From assembly GCA_019748095.1 (NCBI GenBank), contig JAIEQA010000045.1:1-45806 (forward strand): DNA of 45,806 nt. Reading direction: 5' to 3'. A model generated the notes under the pieces. The model had not been told where the DNA came from. It searched no databases and saw only the letters and a list, made by a program, of their open reading frames with translations. The position numbers and the translations under genes were made by a program. Of the stretch, positions 21,930-32,624 are shown one piece after another. Numbering within the stretch: position 1 is the first letter of the stretch; the number at the start of each line of letters is the position of its first letter. This DNA comes from Caulobacteraceae bacterium (GTDB lineage Bacteria > Pseudomonadota > Alphaproteobacteria > Caulobacterales > Caulobacteraceae).

Positions 21930-22925
21930 ATGACTTCAGACCTTTCCCTTCCCCGCCACGACTGGACCCTTGATGAGGTCGAGGCCCTGTTCGCCCGGCC
22001 GTTCATGGAACTGGTGTTCGAGGCGGCCTCGGTGCACCGGCACTGGTTCGATCCGTCCGAGGTCCAGAAGTCACAGCTGCTGTCGATCAAGACCGGCGGC
22101 TGCGCCGAGAACTGCGGCTACTGTTCGCAATCGGCGGCCTTCGACACGGGGCTGAAGGCCGAGAAGCTGATGGACACCACCGCCGTCCTGGCCGAGGCCA
22201 TGGCGGCCAAGGCCGGCGGGGCCAGCCGTTTCTGCATGGGCGCGGCCTGGCGCGAACTGAAGGACCGCGATACGCCCAAACTGGCGGCCATGATCTCGGG
22301 CGTGAAGGCCCTGGGCCTCGAGACCTGCGCGACCCTGGGCATGCTGACCGCCGACCAGGCACGCCAGCTGAAGGCCGCCGGCCTCGACTACTACAACCAC
22401 AACCTCGACACCGGCCCCGACTACTATGCCGAGGTGGTCACCACCCGGACGTATCAGGACCGCCTGGACACCCTGACCCATGTCCGCGACGCGGGGATGA
22501 GCACCTGCTGCGGCGGCATCGTCGGCATGGGCGAGGCGCGCCGCGACCGCGCCGGCCTGCTGCATGCGCTGGCCACCCTGCCCGTCCATCCCGACAGCCT
22601 GCCGGTCAATGCCCTGGTGCCCGTCACCGGCACGCCGCTGGGCGAGCGGGTGCTGGAGGCCGGCCAGATCGATCCGATCGAGTTCGTCCGCACGGTCGCC
22701 GTCGCCCGTCTGGTCTGCCCCCGCGCCATGGTCCGGCTGTCGGCCGGGCGCGAGACCATGAGCCCGGAGATGCAGGCCCTGTGTTTCCTCGCCGGTGCCA
22801 ACTCCATCTTCGTCGGCGGCAAGCTTCTGACCACCCCCAATCCCGAACAGGACGAGGACGCCCGCCTGTTCGCCCTGCTGGACCTGAAACCCATGGAACC
22901 GGCCCGGGTCGAGGCGGCGGCGTGA
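21930..22925 (+). CDS. bioB: biotin synthase
   Basis: BioB is a radical-SAM enzyme that inserts sulfur into dethiobiotin to make biotin. The 331-residue protein carries the radical-SAM cluster motif CAENCGYC (Cys58, Cys62, Cys65). It also has [13 protein letters not shown], the [10 protein letters not shown] segment and the arginine-containing [28 protein letters not shown] region (landmarks) that ligates the second FeS cluster. No other bio gene is adjacent, so the pathway is split in this genome. The ATG at 21930 is 45 bp after the amidohydrolase stop. Confidence 0.97.
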   Translation: MTSDLSLPRHDWTLDEVEALFARPFMELVFEAASVHRHWFDPSEVQKSQLLSIKTGGCAENCGYCSQSAAFDTGLKAEKLMDTTAVLAEAMAAKAGGASRFCMGAAWRELKDRDTPKLAAMISGVKALGLETCATLGMLTADQARQLKAAGLDYYNHNLDTGPDYYAEVVTTRTYQDRLDTLTHVRDAGMSTCCGGIVGMGEARRDRAGLLHALATLPVHPDSLPVNALVPVTGTPLGERVLEAGQIDPIEFVRTVAVARLVCPRAMVRLSAGRETMSPEMQALCFLAGANSIFVGGKLLTTPNPEQDEDARLFALLDLKPMEPARVEAAA

Positions 22926-22937
22926 CGCAAAAAAACA

Positions 22938-22973
22938 GGGTCCATTGAGTCCACTGGGTCCATTGAGTCCACA
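22938..22973. repeat. short tandem repeat, 18-bp period (9-bp subunits)
   Basis: GGGTCCATTGAGTCCACT (22938-22955) is followed by GGGTCCATTGAGTCCACA (22956-22973), 17 of 18 identical. Each 18-mer is itself two 9-mers, GGGTCCATT and GAGTCCACT, so there are four units fitting GRGTCCAYT. It lies 12 bp after the bioB stop. The rest of the 256-bp gap to the SDR gene shows no gene. Confidence 0.7.
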
Positions 22974-23181
22974 TCGGCCGCCCGGTCCTGGCCGGTAAAA
23001 GCCAGTGTGGCACGGGGATGCGTCAGAATCGGACGCAAGGGGTCTGCTGCGGTCCGCGCGACGGGGAAGAGACGATGCCGTCGCCGCCGGACGGGTCAGC
23101 ACGGCTGCAACCCCGGACGGACTGGCCTGTTACGCAAGGATCGACTGCGGCACGGCCGCAGCGGCGGAACAGGAGACAGCC

Positions 23182-23934
23182 ATGAGTTTCACGGACAGGA
23201 CAGCGCTGGTGACCGGCGGCGGTTCGGGCATCGGCGAGGCGGTGGCGCATGAACTGGCCCGTCTGGGGGCCCGGGTGGTGGTCGCCGACATCAGCGAAAA
23301 GGGGGCCGCGCGCGTGGCCGGCGCGATCCGCGACGCCGGCGGCGAGGCCGCGCCCTTCGTCGGCGACAGCGCCAGCCCCGGGGACAACGAGAAGGCCGTG
23401 GCCTTCGCCGTCGAGACCTTCGGCACGCTGAACTATGCCGTCAACAACGCGGGTATCGGCGGGGCCCAGGCCCCGGCCGGCGAGGTCGATCTGGAGGACT
23501 GGAACCGGGTCATCGCCATCAACCTGAACGGGGTCATGTACGGCATGCGGTATCAGATCCCCGCCATGCTGAAGGCCGGGGCGGGCGACTGCGCCATCGT
23601 CAACATGGCCTCCATCCACGGGACGGTCGCGGCCCCCGGCAACGGGGCCTATACGGCGGCCAAGCACGGGGTTGTCGGCCTGACGAAGAATGCGGCGGCC
23701 GAATACGGCCCGCAGGGGCTGCGCATCAACTGCGTCGGCCCCGCCTATATCGACACGCCCCTGCTGGAAGGCCTGCCGCAGGCGGCCCGCGACGGGCTGG
23801 TCGGAAAACATCCGCTGGGCCGGCTGGGCCGGCCGGAGGAGGTGGCGACGGTGGTGCGCTTCCTGCTGTCGCCGGACGCCTCCTTCATGACCGGCGGCTA
23901 CTACCTGGTCGATGGGGGGTATACGGCGGTCTAG
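23182..23934 (+). CDS. classical SDR-family oxidoreductase
   Basis: A 250-residue NAD(P)-dependent short-chain dehydrogenase. The nucleotide-binding TGGGSGIG lies near residue 11, NNAG near residue 90, and the catalytic Tyr157/Lys161 pair is in [11 protein letters not shown], with a serine about 13 residues before. The last part ([16 protein letters not shown]) is the normal family end. The aspartate after strand 2 (VVVADIS) favours NAD over NADP. The substrate is unknown. The ATG at 23182 has AGGAGA upstream; an upstream in-frame start at 23005 is not supported. It seems to be monocistronic and convergent with the rhomboid gene. Confidence 0.9.
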   Translation: MSFTDRTALVTGGGSGIGEAVAHELARLGARVVVADISEKGAARVAGAIRDAGGEAAPFVGDSASPGDNEKAVAFAVETFGTLNYAVNNAGIGGAQAPAGEVDLEDWNRVIAINLNGVMYGMRYQIPAMLKAGAGDCAIVNMASIHGTVAAPGNGAYTAAKHGVVGLTKNAAAEYGPQGLRINCVGPAYIDTPLLEGLPQAARDGLVGKHPLGRLGRPEEVATVVRFLLSPDASFMTGGYYLVDGGYTAV

Positions 23935-23979
23935 GGGCCGCATGACGTCGGCCCGGTCGGGGCCGCCGGGCGATGCGAC

Positions 23980-24702
23980 TCAGACGCGCGGCCCCCAGGG
24001 GCCCATGGGCGGCGGCGGGGGCACGGGCGGGACGAACAGGGGGCCGAGCAGCAGGCCAAACAGAAAGCCGCCGACGTGCGCCTCCCAGGCGATCCCGCCG
24101 GCCGCGCCCGCGGCGCTGGCCAGGCCGTTGATCAGCAGCACCAGGAGGGCGTTGGAGAGGGTGAAGTCGCGCATGACCCGCAGCGCATGGGGCGACCACA
24201 GGGCCTTGTCCGGCCCGCCCTCGGGATCGATCCGCGCCAGCAGGCCCCAGATCGCGCAGATGGCCCCTGACGCGCCCAGCATGGGGAGAGTCTGATCCAG
24301 GTTCAGCGCCACGAACAGCCCCGCCGCGGCCAGGCCGCCGAGGATGAAGAAGGCCAGGTAGCGCACAATCATCGCGCCGCCCGCCCTGCCCCGGCCGCGC
24401 CCCCGGCCCCGACTCATGGCCCGGACGACCGGCGGACTGAGGCTGAGCAGGGCCAGGGTGTTGAACAACAGGTGCGGCAGGCCGGCGTGGCTGACCATAT
24501 GGGTCAGGAGGGTCTCGTACCGACCCTCGGCCAGGGCCGGGAGCGACAGGGCCCACGGAATCGGCCCGCCATGGGCGGCCTGCCATCCCGCCACGCCCGC
24601 GAATAGCGCCCCCAGCAGATATCCGGGCCACGTCCCCTCCCGGGAAGGCGGCCGATCCGTCGCGCGGCGAAGGGCGGAGGACTGGGACATGGGTGGGGAC
24701 AT
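23980..24702 (-). CDS. rhomboid family intramembrane serine protease
   Basis: A polytopic inner-membrane protein with about six helices. HLLFNTLALL is the rhomboid HxxxN helix, GASGAIC holds the catalytic serine and AHVGGFLFGLLLG the catalytic histidine, so the Ser-His dyad is intact. Intramembrane cleavage of an unknown substrate is expected. The first cytoplasmic tract is arginine-rich (SRGRGRGRGRAGG), and the C-terminus is a proline tail (FVPPVPPPPPMGPWG). The start is uncertain: ATGs exist at 24744, 24702 and 24690, none with a clear ribosome site; 24702 is given. Confidence 0.88.
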   Translation of the reverse strand: MSPPMSQSSALRRATDRPPSREGTWPGYLLGALFAGVAGWQAAHGGPIPWALSLPALAEGRYETLLTHMVSHAGLPHLLFNTLALLSLSPPVVRAMSRGRGRGRGRAGGAMIVRYLAFFILGGLAAAGLFVALNLDQTLPMLGASGAICAIWGLLARIDPEGGPDKALWSPHALRVMRDFTLSNALLVLLINGLASAAGAAGGIAWEAHVGGFLFGLLLGPLFVPPVPPPPPMGPWGPRV

Positions 24703-24747
24703 GGTCGGGCGGTGGCGGGGGCGCCAGAGGGCCTGCGGCGACACGGC

Positions 24748-25092
24748 TCAGTCCGCCTCCTCCGGCGGGACCCAGTCGGGAGCGTTGACCGGATACCAGT
24801 CAGCGGCGAGGTCCAGCCATTGCGGATTGGCATCCTCGATCAGCTTCAACTTCCAGTCGCGCAGCCATTTCTTGAGCCGTTTCTCGCGCCGGATGGCGTC
24901 CACGACCCATTGATGCTGTTCGTACCAGACCAGCTGGACGCAGCCGTGCTCAGCGGAATAGCCGTCGGGATGGGTCCCGGTCTTGTGCTTCCAGACGCGG
25001 GCAACGAGGTTCGATGTCATCCCGACATAGAGCCAGCCGTTCCGGCCGCTGGCCATGATGTAGGTCGCGATGAAGGTGCGGTGCGTCCCCAT
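24748..25092 (-). CDS. GIY-YIG domain protein
   Basis: A 114-residue single-domain GIY-YIG family protein. ATYIMASGRNGWLYVGMTSN is the GIY ... YIG core, and RVWKHKTGTHPDGYSAEHG and EQHQWVVDAIRREKRLKKW carry the usual arginine/glutamate positions. Stand-alone members are common in bacteria and their role is unproven; this one lacks the extra domains of homing endonucleases. The ATG at 25092 is used, although a GTG at 25098 would add two residues. The bases between it and the rhomboid ATG region are few, so the two may share a transcript. Confidence 0.85.
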   Translation of the reverse strand: MGTHRTFIATYIMASGRNGWLYVGMTSNLVARVWKHKTGTHPDGYSAEHGCVQLVWYEQHQWVVDAIRREKRLKKWLRDWKLKLIEDANPQWLDLAADWYPVNAPDWVPPEEAD

Positions 25093-25137
25093 CCACACAA
25101 CCTATGCAGTTCACATCCCGTCGTCACGGGCCCCTTC

Positions 25138-25310
25138 TTTCGTCATCCTCCGGCGAGCGTAGCGAGACCGGGGGACGCAGCGGCGCCGAAGGCGATCTGT
25201 TCAGGCACGGTGTCGGAAAGGGCGGTGTCCGCGACAGGGTCGCGCTCTCGCGCGCCGCTGCGTCCCCCGGTCTGCGCCGCGAAGGCGCGGCTTGCCGGAG
25301 GATGACGAAA
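25138..25310. repeat. large composite inverted repeat (REP/BIME-like)
   Basis: The outer arms TTTCGTCATCCTCCGGC (25138-25154) and its reverse complement (25294-25310) are identical over 17 bases. The inner arms at 25166-25186 and 25252-25272 are identical over 21 bases (GACCGGGGGACGCAG core). They enclose about 65 bases with another small hairpin (GCGAC AGG GTCGC). The arms are separated by short variable tracts. The nested layout resembles a bacterial interspersed repeat built from two opposed REP units. No coding potential is seen across it. Confidence 0.7.
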
Positions 25311-25330
25311 GGGAGAACGCCGCCTACAAC

Positions 25331-25610
25331 CTGCAAAAAAGTCCACACCCGACTTTTGCGACAGTGGTTTACTTCTTGATAACGCCGCCGTGCGCAGGTT
25401 ACCCCTTGTAACGCGAAACAGCCCCGGCGGGGTGAACCGCCGAGGCTGGGCATTCTAACATTCGCCCTCGGTCCCTTGTGGAAGGGGACTGCAGCTATGT
25501 TGTGTTCGGGTTGCACCCCGAACCAACATATGGGGCGCAGATGCCTAACGACCCGTCAACGGGCTTGACGGACGATTTCCGAGCGAATCATCCCTGGACC
25601 GGGGATCACC
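25331..25610 (-). ncRNA. structured non-coding RNA candidate
   Basis: This gene-free stretch upstream of clpB's end holds four strong stem-loops and, on the minus strand, a terminator. Stems are ATCCC/GGGAT (25590-25606), CCGTCAA/TTGACGG (25553-25571), TATGTTG/CAACATA with a GTTCGGG/CCCGAAC inner stem (25496-25530), and CAGCC/GGCTG enclosing GGCGG/CCGCC (25419-25448). The 3' end would be the hairpin AAAAGTC/GACTTTT with six Us. Sizes and layout suit a discrete RNA of about 280 nt. I could not match it to tmRNA, 6S, SRP or RNase P RNA by their signature motifs. The strand and the 5' end are unproven. Confidence 0.4.
25335..25357 (-). terminator. intrinsic terminator of the RNA candidate
   Basis: On the minus strand AAAAGTC, a seven-base loop and GACTTTT form a perfect stem followed by TTTTTT in total. 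The plus-strand version has only four Ts and then GCG, so the minus strand is favoured. It lies just upstream of the composite repeat. Confidence 0.7.
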
Positions 25611-25725
25611 CTGTGCAAAAGTGGGTGGCAGCTGCGTGACAGTGTTTGGGCCAACGTTCACGAAGCTGTGATCACCAATGTGCTCCTGGATTGCTGAGCC
25701 CCTAATGCACCCCCGCCCTCCCGAT

Positions 25726-25769
25726 CCCGGGTCCGCTGTCGCCGCCCGGGATGACAGGCGGTCCAGGTC

Positions 25770-25778
<9 letters not shown>
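25726..25778. terminator. stem-loops at the end of clpB
   Basis: CCAGGTCC/GGACCTGG around TAGT spans the clpB stop codon, and ATCCCGGG/CCCGGGAT forms a second stem just beyond it. Both are strong stems placed where clpB transcription should end, but neither has a T-run. The remaining bases from 25610 to 25725 show nothing else recognisable. Confidence 0.4.
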
Positions 25779-28355
<2,577 letters not shown>

Positions 28356-28473
28356 GATGGGTCCCCTGAAGCGGCGGATCGTAGAGAGGCGCCCTCCGGG
28401 AAGCGACGCCTTGATCTGGGGCAAAGGTGGGTGTGGCGATCGGGCCACACAAGAGGGGGACGCGAGGCGGGGC

Positions 28474-29340
28474 TCAGTTCTCCTCGATCCAGATCCGCCG
28501 CCGCACGCTGACCCCCGACCACCGATCCCAGAACGGATCCGGGCGCTGGACGAGGACACTGACGAAGAACAGCAGGCCCCAGAGCGCAGCGACCGCTCCG
28601 AAGGCGATGAAGGCCCAGCCGAGGAGAGGATCGTACAGGGGCCCACCGAGGGTTGCCCGGAACAGGCCATGGGCCCCGACGGCCAGACCGCCGACCGCGG
28701 ACGGGCCGTAGAGGAGGGCATTTCGCATCAATGTGGCCTTGAAGGCGGCGCGGCGGACACCGTCCCGATGAAGCACGCGAAGGCCCATCAGCCGCTTGCC
28801 CGGACCGCCACCCCATGCGGCTTCGCTGAAGGCCAGCCAGATCAGAAGGACCGGGAAGAACAGGCTGGCGAGGTCGAAGGTCCTCGGGATCACCCGCCCC
28901 GAAGCACTCAGGGGACGATCCACCGTCTCATGGTAGGAGAACTGTCGCGCCCAGGTGAACTGCCCCGCCCAGGTGAATTTTACCCGGACCGCACTATGAC
29001 TGGGAAACGTATCGCATCGGGAGACGCGTATCCGGTCCGGTGGACGATCCGGACGGAACCGGTGGACCGGTCCACCCGCCAGCGGCAAAACTTTTAGCCG
29101 ATCAGTGTTGCGCGAGCCCGCTTCATCGACCGCGACACAGTGGGCAAACCCGACCACCGGACTGCTGTGCCGGATCACGCCATCGGTCAGGGTGAAGGCG
29201 GCGGCCCCGATCAGGCTCAGGACCAGCCCGACCACCGCATGGTCGATCCAGAAGGCCACCACGCGCCGCCAGAAGCCGCCGGACAGGCCGTCGCCGATGA
29301 CATGGCCGCGCCGCCGACGGACCGCGCCTGACTCCGACAT
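28474..29340 (-). CDS. RDD-family membrane protein with an enlarged periplasmic loop
   Basis: A 288-residue inner-membrane protein. [21 protein letters not shown] is the RDD first helix with the signature aspartate, and the later segments [15 protein letters not shown] and two further hydrophobic helices complete the family pattern. Between helix 1 and helix 2 there is an unusual loop of about 90 residues, rich in Arg, Pro and His. This loop contains a six-residue duplication ([12 protein letters not shown]), encoded by an 18-bp period repeat at 28948-28977. The ATG at 29340 follows GGGGGAA. RDD proteins have been linked to membrane transport or solute homeostasis; no specific job can be given here. 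Confidence 0.82.
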   Translation of the reverse strand: MSESGAVRRRRGHVIGDGLSGGFWRRVVAFWIDHAVVGLVLSLIGAAAFTLTDGVIRHSSPVVGFAHCVAVDEAGSRNTDRLKVLPLAGGPVHRFRPDRPPDRIRVSRCDTFPSHSAVRVKFTWAGQFTWARQFSYHETVDRPLSASGRVIPRTFDLASLFFPVLLIWLAFSEAAWGGGPGKRLMGLRVLHRDGVRRAAFKATLMRNALLYGPSAVGGLAVGAHGLFRATLGGPLYDPLLGWAFIAFGAVAALWGLLFFVSVLVQRPDPFWDRWSGVSVRRRIWIEEN

Positions 29341-29438
29341 TGCCGTGTTCCCCCATCCCGCAACCAACCTATCCGCGAACGCCGCAGACAGGCAAGGCGG
29401 GGTTCGGCAGCGGGCGCGGCATGGGCTAGGGTGGCGCG

Positions 29439-30080
29439 ATGTCTGCCGCCTTCCCCGTCGATCCCGCCGTGCTGCTGCCGTTTCTGGTGGCGGTGTCGCT
29501 GATCGAGCTGACGCCGGGACCCAATATGGGCTGGCTGGCGCTGGTGGGGATGGGACGGGGCCGGCTCGCCGGGCTGGCGGCGGTGGCGGGGGTGACGCTG
29601 GGGCTGACCGTCTGGATGGTGGCGGCGGCGTTCGGCCTGACCTCGGTGCTGCTGGTGTTTCCCTGGCTGTATCAGGCGGTGCGTTGGGCCGGGGTGGCGT
29701 TTCTGCTGTGGCTGGCGTGGGAGGCCTGGGCCGGGGCGGGCAAGATCGCGCCGGACGCCGAGCCCGACCGCAGGACCCTGGGCGGCCTGTTCCTGCGCGG
29801 CCTGACCGGCAATCTGCTGAATCCGAAGGCGGCGGTCTTCTATGTCGCCCTGCTGCCGACCTTTATCCGGCCGGACCGGGCCTCGCCCTTGGTGCAGGCC
29901 CTGACGCTGGGGGGACTGCATGTCGCGGTCAGCGTGGTGATCCACGCCCTGATCGTGCTGGGGGCCGCCTCGGCCGGGGCCGTGGTGATGCGGCGGATGC
30001 AGGGCGTCCGGGCCGGGCGGGCGATGGCGGCGGGCATCGCGGCGGTGGCGGTGTGGATGGCCTGGACCACCCGCACCTGA
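29439..30080 (+). CDS. LysE-family amino-acid exporter
   Basis: The 213-residue protein has about six membrane helices and the family signature near the N-terminus (VSLIELTPGPNMGWLALVG), in which the ELTPGPN motif is diagnostic of the LysE/RhtB superfamily. GLTGNLLNPKAAVFYVALLPTF is the second conserved block. It should export an amino acid or derivative across the inner membrane. Divergent from the RDD gene with about 98 bp between, and convergent with the TonB-receptor gene 24 bp away. No LysG-type regulator is adjacent. Confidence 0.9.
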   Translation: MSAAFPVDPAVLLPFLVAVSLIELTPGPNMGWLALVGMGRGRLAGLAAVAGVTLGLTVWMVAAAFGLTSVLLVFPWLYQAVRWAGVAFLLWLAWEAWAGAGKIAPDAEPDRRTLGGLFLRGLTGNLLNPKAAVFYVALLPTFIRPDRASPLVQALTLGGLHVAVSVVIHALIVLGAASAGAVVMRRMQGVRAGRAMAAGIAAVAVWMAWTTRT

Positions 30081-30104
30081 GCCGCCGCCGGAGGAAGCCC
30101 CGGA

Positions 30105-32393
30105 TCAGCCCCCGGTCGGGGCGGCCGAGAAGTCGAACTGTTCCGGCTGGCGGCGCGGACCGGAGCCGAGGCTCCAGCTGAGGCCGATGTAGAAGGCGCG
30201 CAGGCGGATGTCCTGCTCCGACCGCTCGCGGAACAGCGGCGTTTCAAAGACCGAGGTGGTGCTGAACGAGTTCAGCACATCGCGGCCGGTGATGTTGAGC
30301 GACAGGGTGTCGGTCAGCTTGCGGCGATAGCCGATGTTGAGCATGCCGCCCGCCTCGCGCGTGCCCTGGGCCAGCAGGCTGTCACCCTGCCAGAAGCCCG
30401 AGACCTGGACGAAGTCCTTGGGCGTAGGCGTCCAGTTGAGGCTGAGACGACCGCTGGCGAAGGTGCCCTCACGGTCATCGGCACCGGGGATGCCGGCGGC
30501 GTCGATTTCCTGACGGAAGACACTGACGCTGGCGCTGTAGCGCAGTGTCGGGTGAAGCGCGCCGTTGGCGGTGGTCTCAAGGCCGATGTCACGACGCGAG
30601 CCGAGGTTCTCGGGCCGGCTCAGAAGCACCCCCCCGCCGATGTCGGTCACCACCTCGGTGAAGGCCTTGTCGGTGTCCCGCAGATAGGCGGTGACCTGAT
30701 AGAACGACTGGCCCGAACGCTTCTGCCACATGGCCTCGAAGGCGTCCGTTTCCTGGGGCTCCAGATCGGGATTGCCGGAGCGGCGGTTCAGGGGGTCGCT
30801 GAAGGCGACAAAGGGGTTGAGCTGGGCCGGCTGGGGGCGCTGGATGCGGCGCGAATAGCTGGCGCGCAGGGTCTCGGTCTCGGACAGCTGATACTGCAGA
30901 TGGCCCGTGGGATAGGCGCGGAAATAGTCCTGGGAGGCCGAGGTGCCGCCGGTCAGGTCGTCGATCTCGATGTCGGCCTGTTCCAGCCGCAGCCCGGCCT
31001 GGGCCGAGAATTTCTCCGTCAGGGGGCGTTCCCAGGTGCCGTAAAGGGCGTGGACGGTCTGGCGCGCCTCGAAACGGTTGCTGAGGCCCGGGACGACGGC
31101 GAGTGTGGCCAGTGAGGCACCGCGGCTGAAGGTAACCTCCTGATCCGGGCGCTGGTCGGTGAACTCATAGCCCAGGCGCACCCGGCCGCCATCGGCGGTG
31201 GGGCGGACATAGGCGCTGGTGAAGCCCAGGTTGACCTGATCCAGGTCCTGGCCGGTCCGTTCAAGGAAGGGGGCGGCCGGCGGGGTCAGGAAGGTGCTGG
31301 TCGTTACACCCTGGTTCTCATTGCCGTTGCGGTCGTAGCGCAGCTCGTTCGACCATTCATGGCCGGAGGTGTCGAACCGGTGCAGCAGCCGCCCCGTGGC
31401 CCCCCAGTTGAGGAACTCGAAGTCCGAGCTGCCGTCGCGACGATAGGCGCTGGTCACGGTCCCGGCGGCATTGCGGGTCTGGAACAAGCCGGGGCTGGTG
31501 CCGGTGCCATCAAAGCGGACACCGCGCAGTTCGCCGGTCAGCTGGGTACGCTCGGTCAGCCGGTATTCGGCCGTGAAGCGGCCGACGGCACCGTTCTGCT
31601 CGCCATCGACGATCTGGTCGATACTGCTGGTCGAGAGGACGGCTCCGGTGACCGGATCCAGCTGTTCGCGCAGGCGGTCGAAGGCGAAGACGCCGGGATC
31701 GGAGCGGTAGCTCAGGTCCCCCGACAGGGTCAGTTTGTCCTTTTGCCACGAGCCGCTGGCCCCGGCGTTCCAGCGGCCGTTGTCGCCGACATTGACGCGA
31801 ATGGAACCGGTGGTCTGGGTGCCGGCGCGTGGGGCGGTCGGCTTGGTGATCAGGTTGATGACCCCGCCAGAACCCTCGGGGCTGTAGGCAGCCGACGGGT
31901 TGGTCATGACCTCGATGCGGGCATAGCGGTCGGCCGGCAGTTGCAGCAGGGCCTGGGCGCGGCCCTCGCCCGACAGGATCCCCGACGGGCGGCCGTCGAC
32001 CAGGATGGTGACGCCGGAGTCGCCGCGCAGGGAGACATTGCCCTGGGGGTCGACATCGACCGAAGGCACATTGCGCAGGGCGTCGGCCAGGCTGCCGGTC
32101 GTGGCCTGCAGGTCATTGGCGAGGCTGTAGCTGATGGAATCGATCGAGGTCCGCACATCGGTGACGCGGCCGGTGACGACGACATCGTCGACGGCGGCGG
32201 ACTCTCCCTCGGCCGGCTCCGCGGCTGGAGCATCCTGTGCGGGAGGTGCCGCTGGCATCTGCGCCGGCGCGGCCGGCGGGGTCTGGGCCGGGCGGACGGC
32301 CCCGGCGGGGGCGGGCGTCGTCTGGGCGATCGCTGCGGGCGCAAACGCCAGCAAGGCCGCGCCGGCGAGCAGAATCGTCTTCGATCGGATCAT
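30105..32393 (-). CDS. TonB-dependent outer-membrane receptor
   Basis: A 762-residue outer-membrane protein. Residues 1-23 are a Sec signal peptide (ending AIAQ), followed by a Pro/Ala-rich linker. The plug domain begins at about residue 68 (VDDVVVTGRV as TonB-box-like region, then RNVPSVDVDPQGNVSLRGDSGVTILVDGRPSG as landmark). A beta-barrel of the OMP_b-brl_3 type (PF14905-like) fills the rest. The last residue is not phenylalanine (ends SAAPTGG), unlike many barrels. The ligand is unknown; members of this subgroup take up peptides, siderophores or carbohydrates. Divergent from the serine hydrolase. Confidence 0.9.
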   Translation of the reverse strand: MIRSKTILLAGAALLAFAPAAIAQTTPAPAGAVRPAQTPPAAPAQMPAAPPAQDAPAAEPAEGESAAVDDVVVTGRVTDVRTSIDSISYSLANDLQATTGSLADALRNVPSVDVDPQGNVSLRGDSGVTILVDGRPSGILSGEGRAQALLQLPADRYARIEVMTNPSAAYSPEGSGGVINLITKPTAPRAGTQTTGSIRVNVGDNGRWNAGASGSWQKDKLTLSGDLSYRSDPGVFAFDRLREQLDPVTGAVLSTSSIDQIVDGEQNGAVGRFTAEYRLTERTQLTGELRGVRFDGTGTSPGLFQTRNAAGTVTSAYRRDGSSDFEFLNWGATGRLLHRFDTSGHEWSNELRYDRNGNENQGVTTSTFLTPPAAPFLERTGQDLDQVNLGFTSAYVRPTADGGRVRLGYEFTDQRPDQEVTFSRGASLATLAVVPGLSNRFEARQTVHALYGTWERPLTEKFSAQAGLRLEQADIEIDDLTGGTSASQDYFRAYPTGHLQYQLSETETLRASYSRRIQRPQPAQLNPFVAFSDPLNRRSGNPDLEPQETDAFEAMWQKRSGQSFYQVTAYLRDTDKAFTEVVTDIGGGVLLSRPENLGSRRDIGLETTANGALHPTLRYSASVSVFRQEIDAAGIPGADDREGTFASGRLSLNWTPTPKDFVQVSGFWQGDSLLAQGTREAGGMLNIGYRRKLTDTLSLNITGRDVLNSFSTTSVFETPLFRERSEQDIRLRAFYIGLSWSLGSGPRRQPEQFDFSAAPTGG

Positions 32394-32486
32394 TGGTTCC
32401 AGCCCCTGAACAGTCCCTCGACCGCCCCTGCGACCGACACTCCCGGCGATACCAGCCGGGCGATGCGCGCCCTAGTTACATCGCTG

Positions 32487-32500
32487 TCATAACGTCATGA
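32487..32500. promoter_or_regulatory. imperfect palindrome in the receptor/hydrolase divergent spacer
   Basis: TCATAACGTCATGA is nearly self-complementary (12 of 14 bases) and lies in an AT-rich island of the 231-bp divergent spacer. Two GTTACA words flank it (about 32475 and 32510). It may be an operator for one or both genes. The rest of the spacer is GC-rich with no gene seen. Confidence 0.3.
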
Positions 32501-32624
32501 TTTCAGATTGTTACAGGCAGGTCATGGTTGGGGCGGGATTGTGCCGCCGCCTTTCGGCCGACCGGCTGGTGCTGGCACCCGGCGGGCGCTAGCGTCCGGG
32601 TCCTGGTATCGTCCGGAGTTCGCC

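Noticed and set aside
22938..22973. CRISPR-like array
   Set aside because: The units are 9-18 bp, directly adjacent with no spacers, and no cas gene is present.
24748..25092. Homing endonuclease or mobile intron component
   Set aside because: A single short GIY-YIG domain without DNA-binding extensions, and no intron or interrupted gene around it.
25124..25516. 130-residue minus-strand open frame in the non-coding stretch
   Set aside because: It runs through the hairpins, the terminator and the composite repeat, with Arg/Pro/Ser-rich sequence; RNA structure explains the region better.
25331..25610. Permuted (two-piece) tmRNA, 6S RNA, SRP RNA or RNase P RNA
   Set aside because: No tag coding sequence of the ANDNFAEE type, no TpsiC-like arm, no SRP GGAA/AGCAGC core and no RNase P GAAAGUCCGGGC element were found on either strand.
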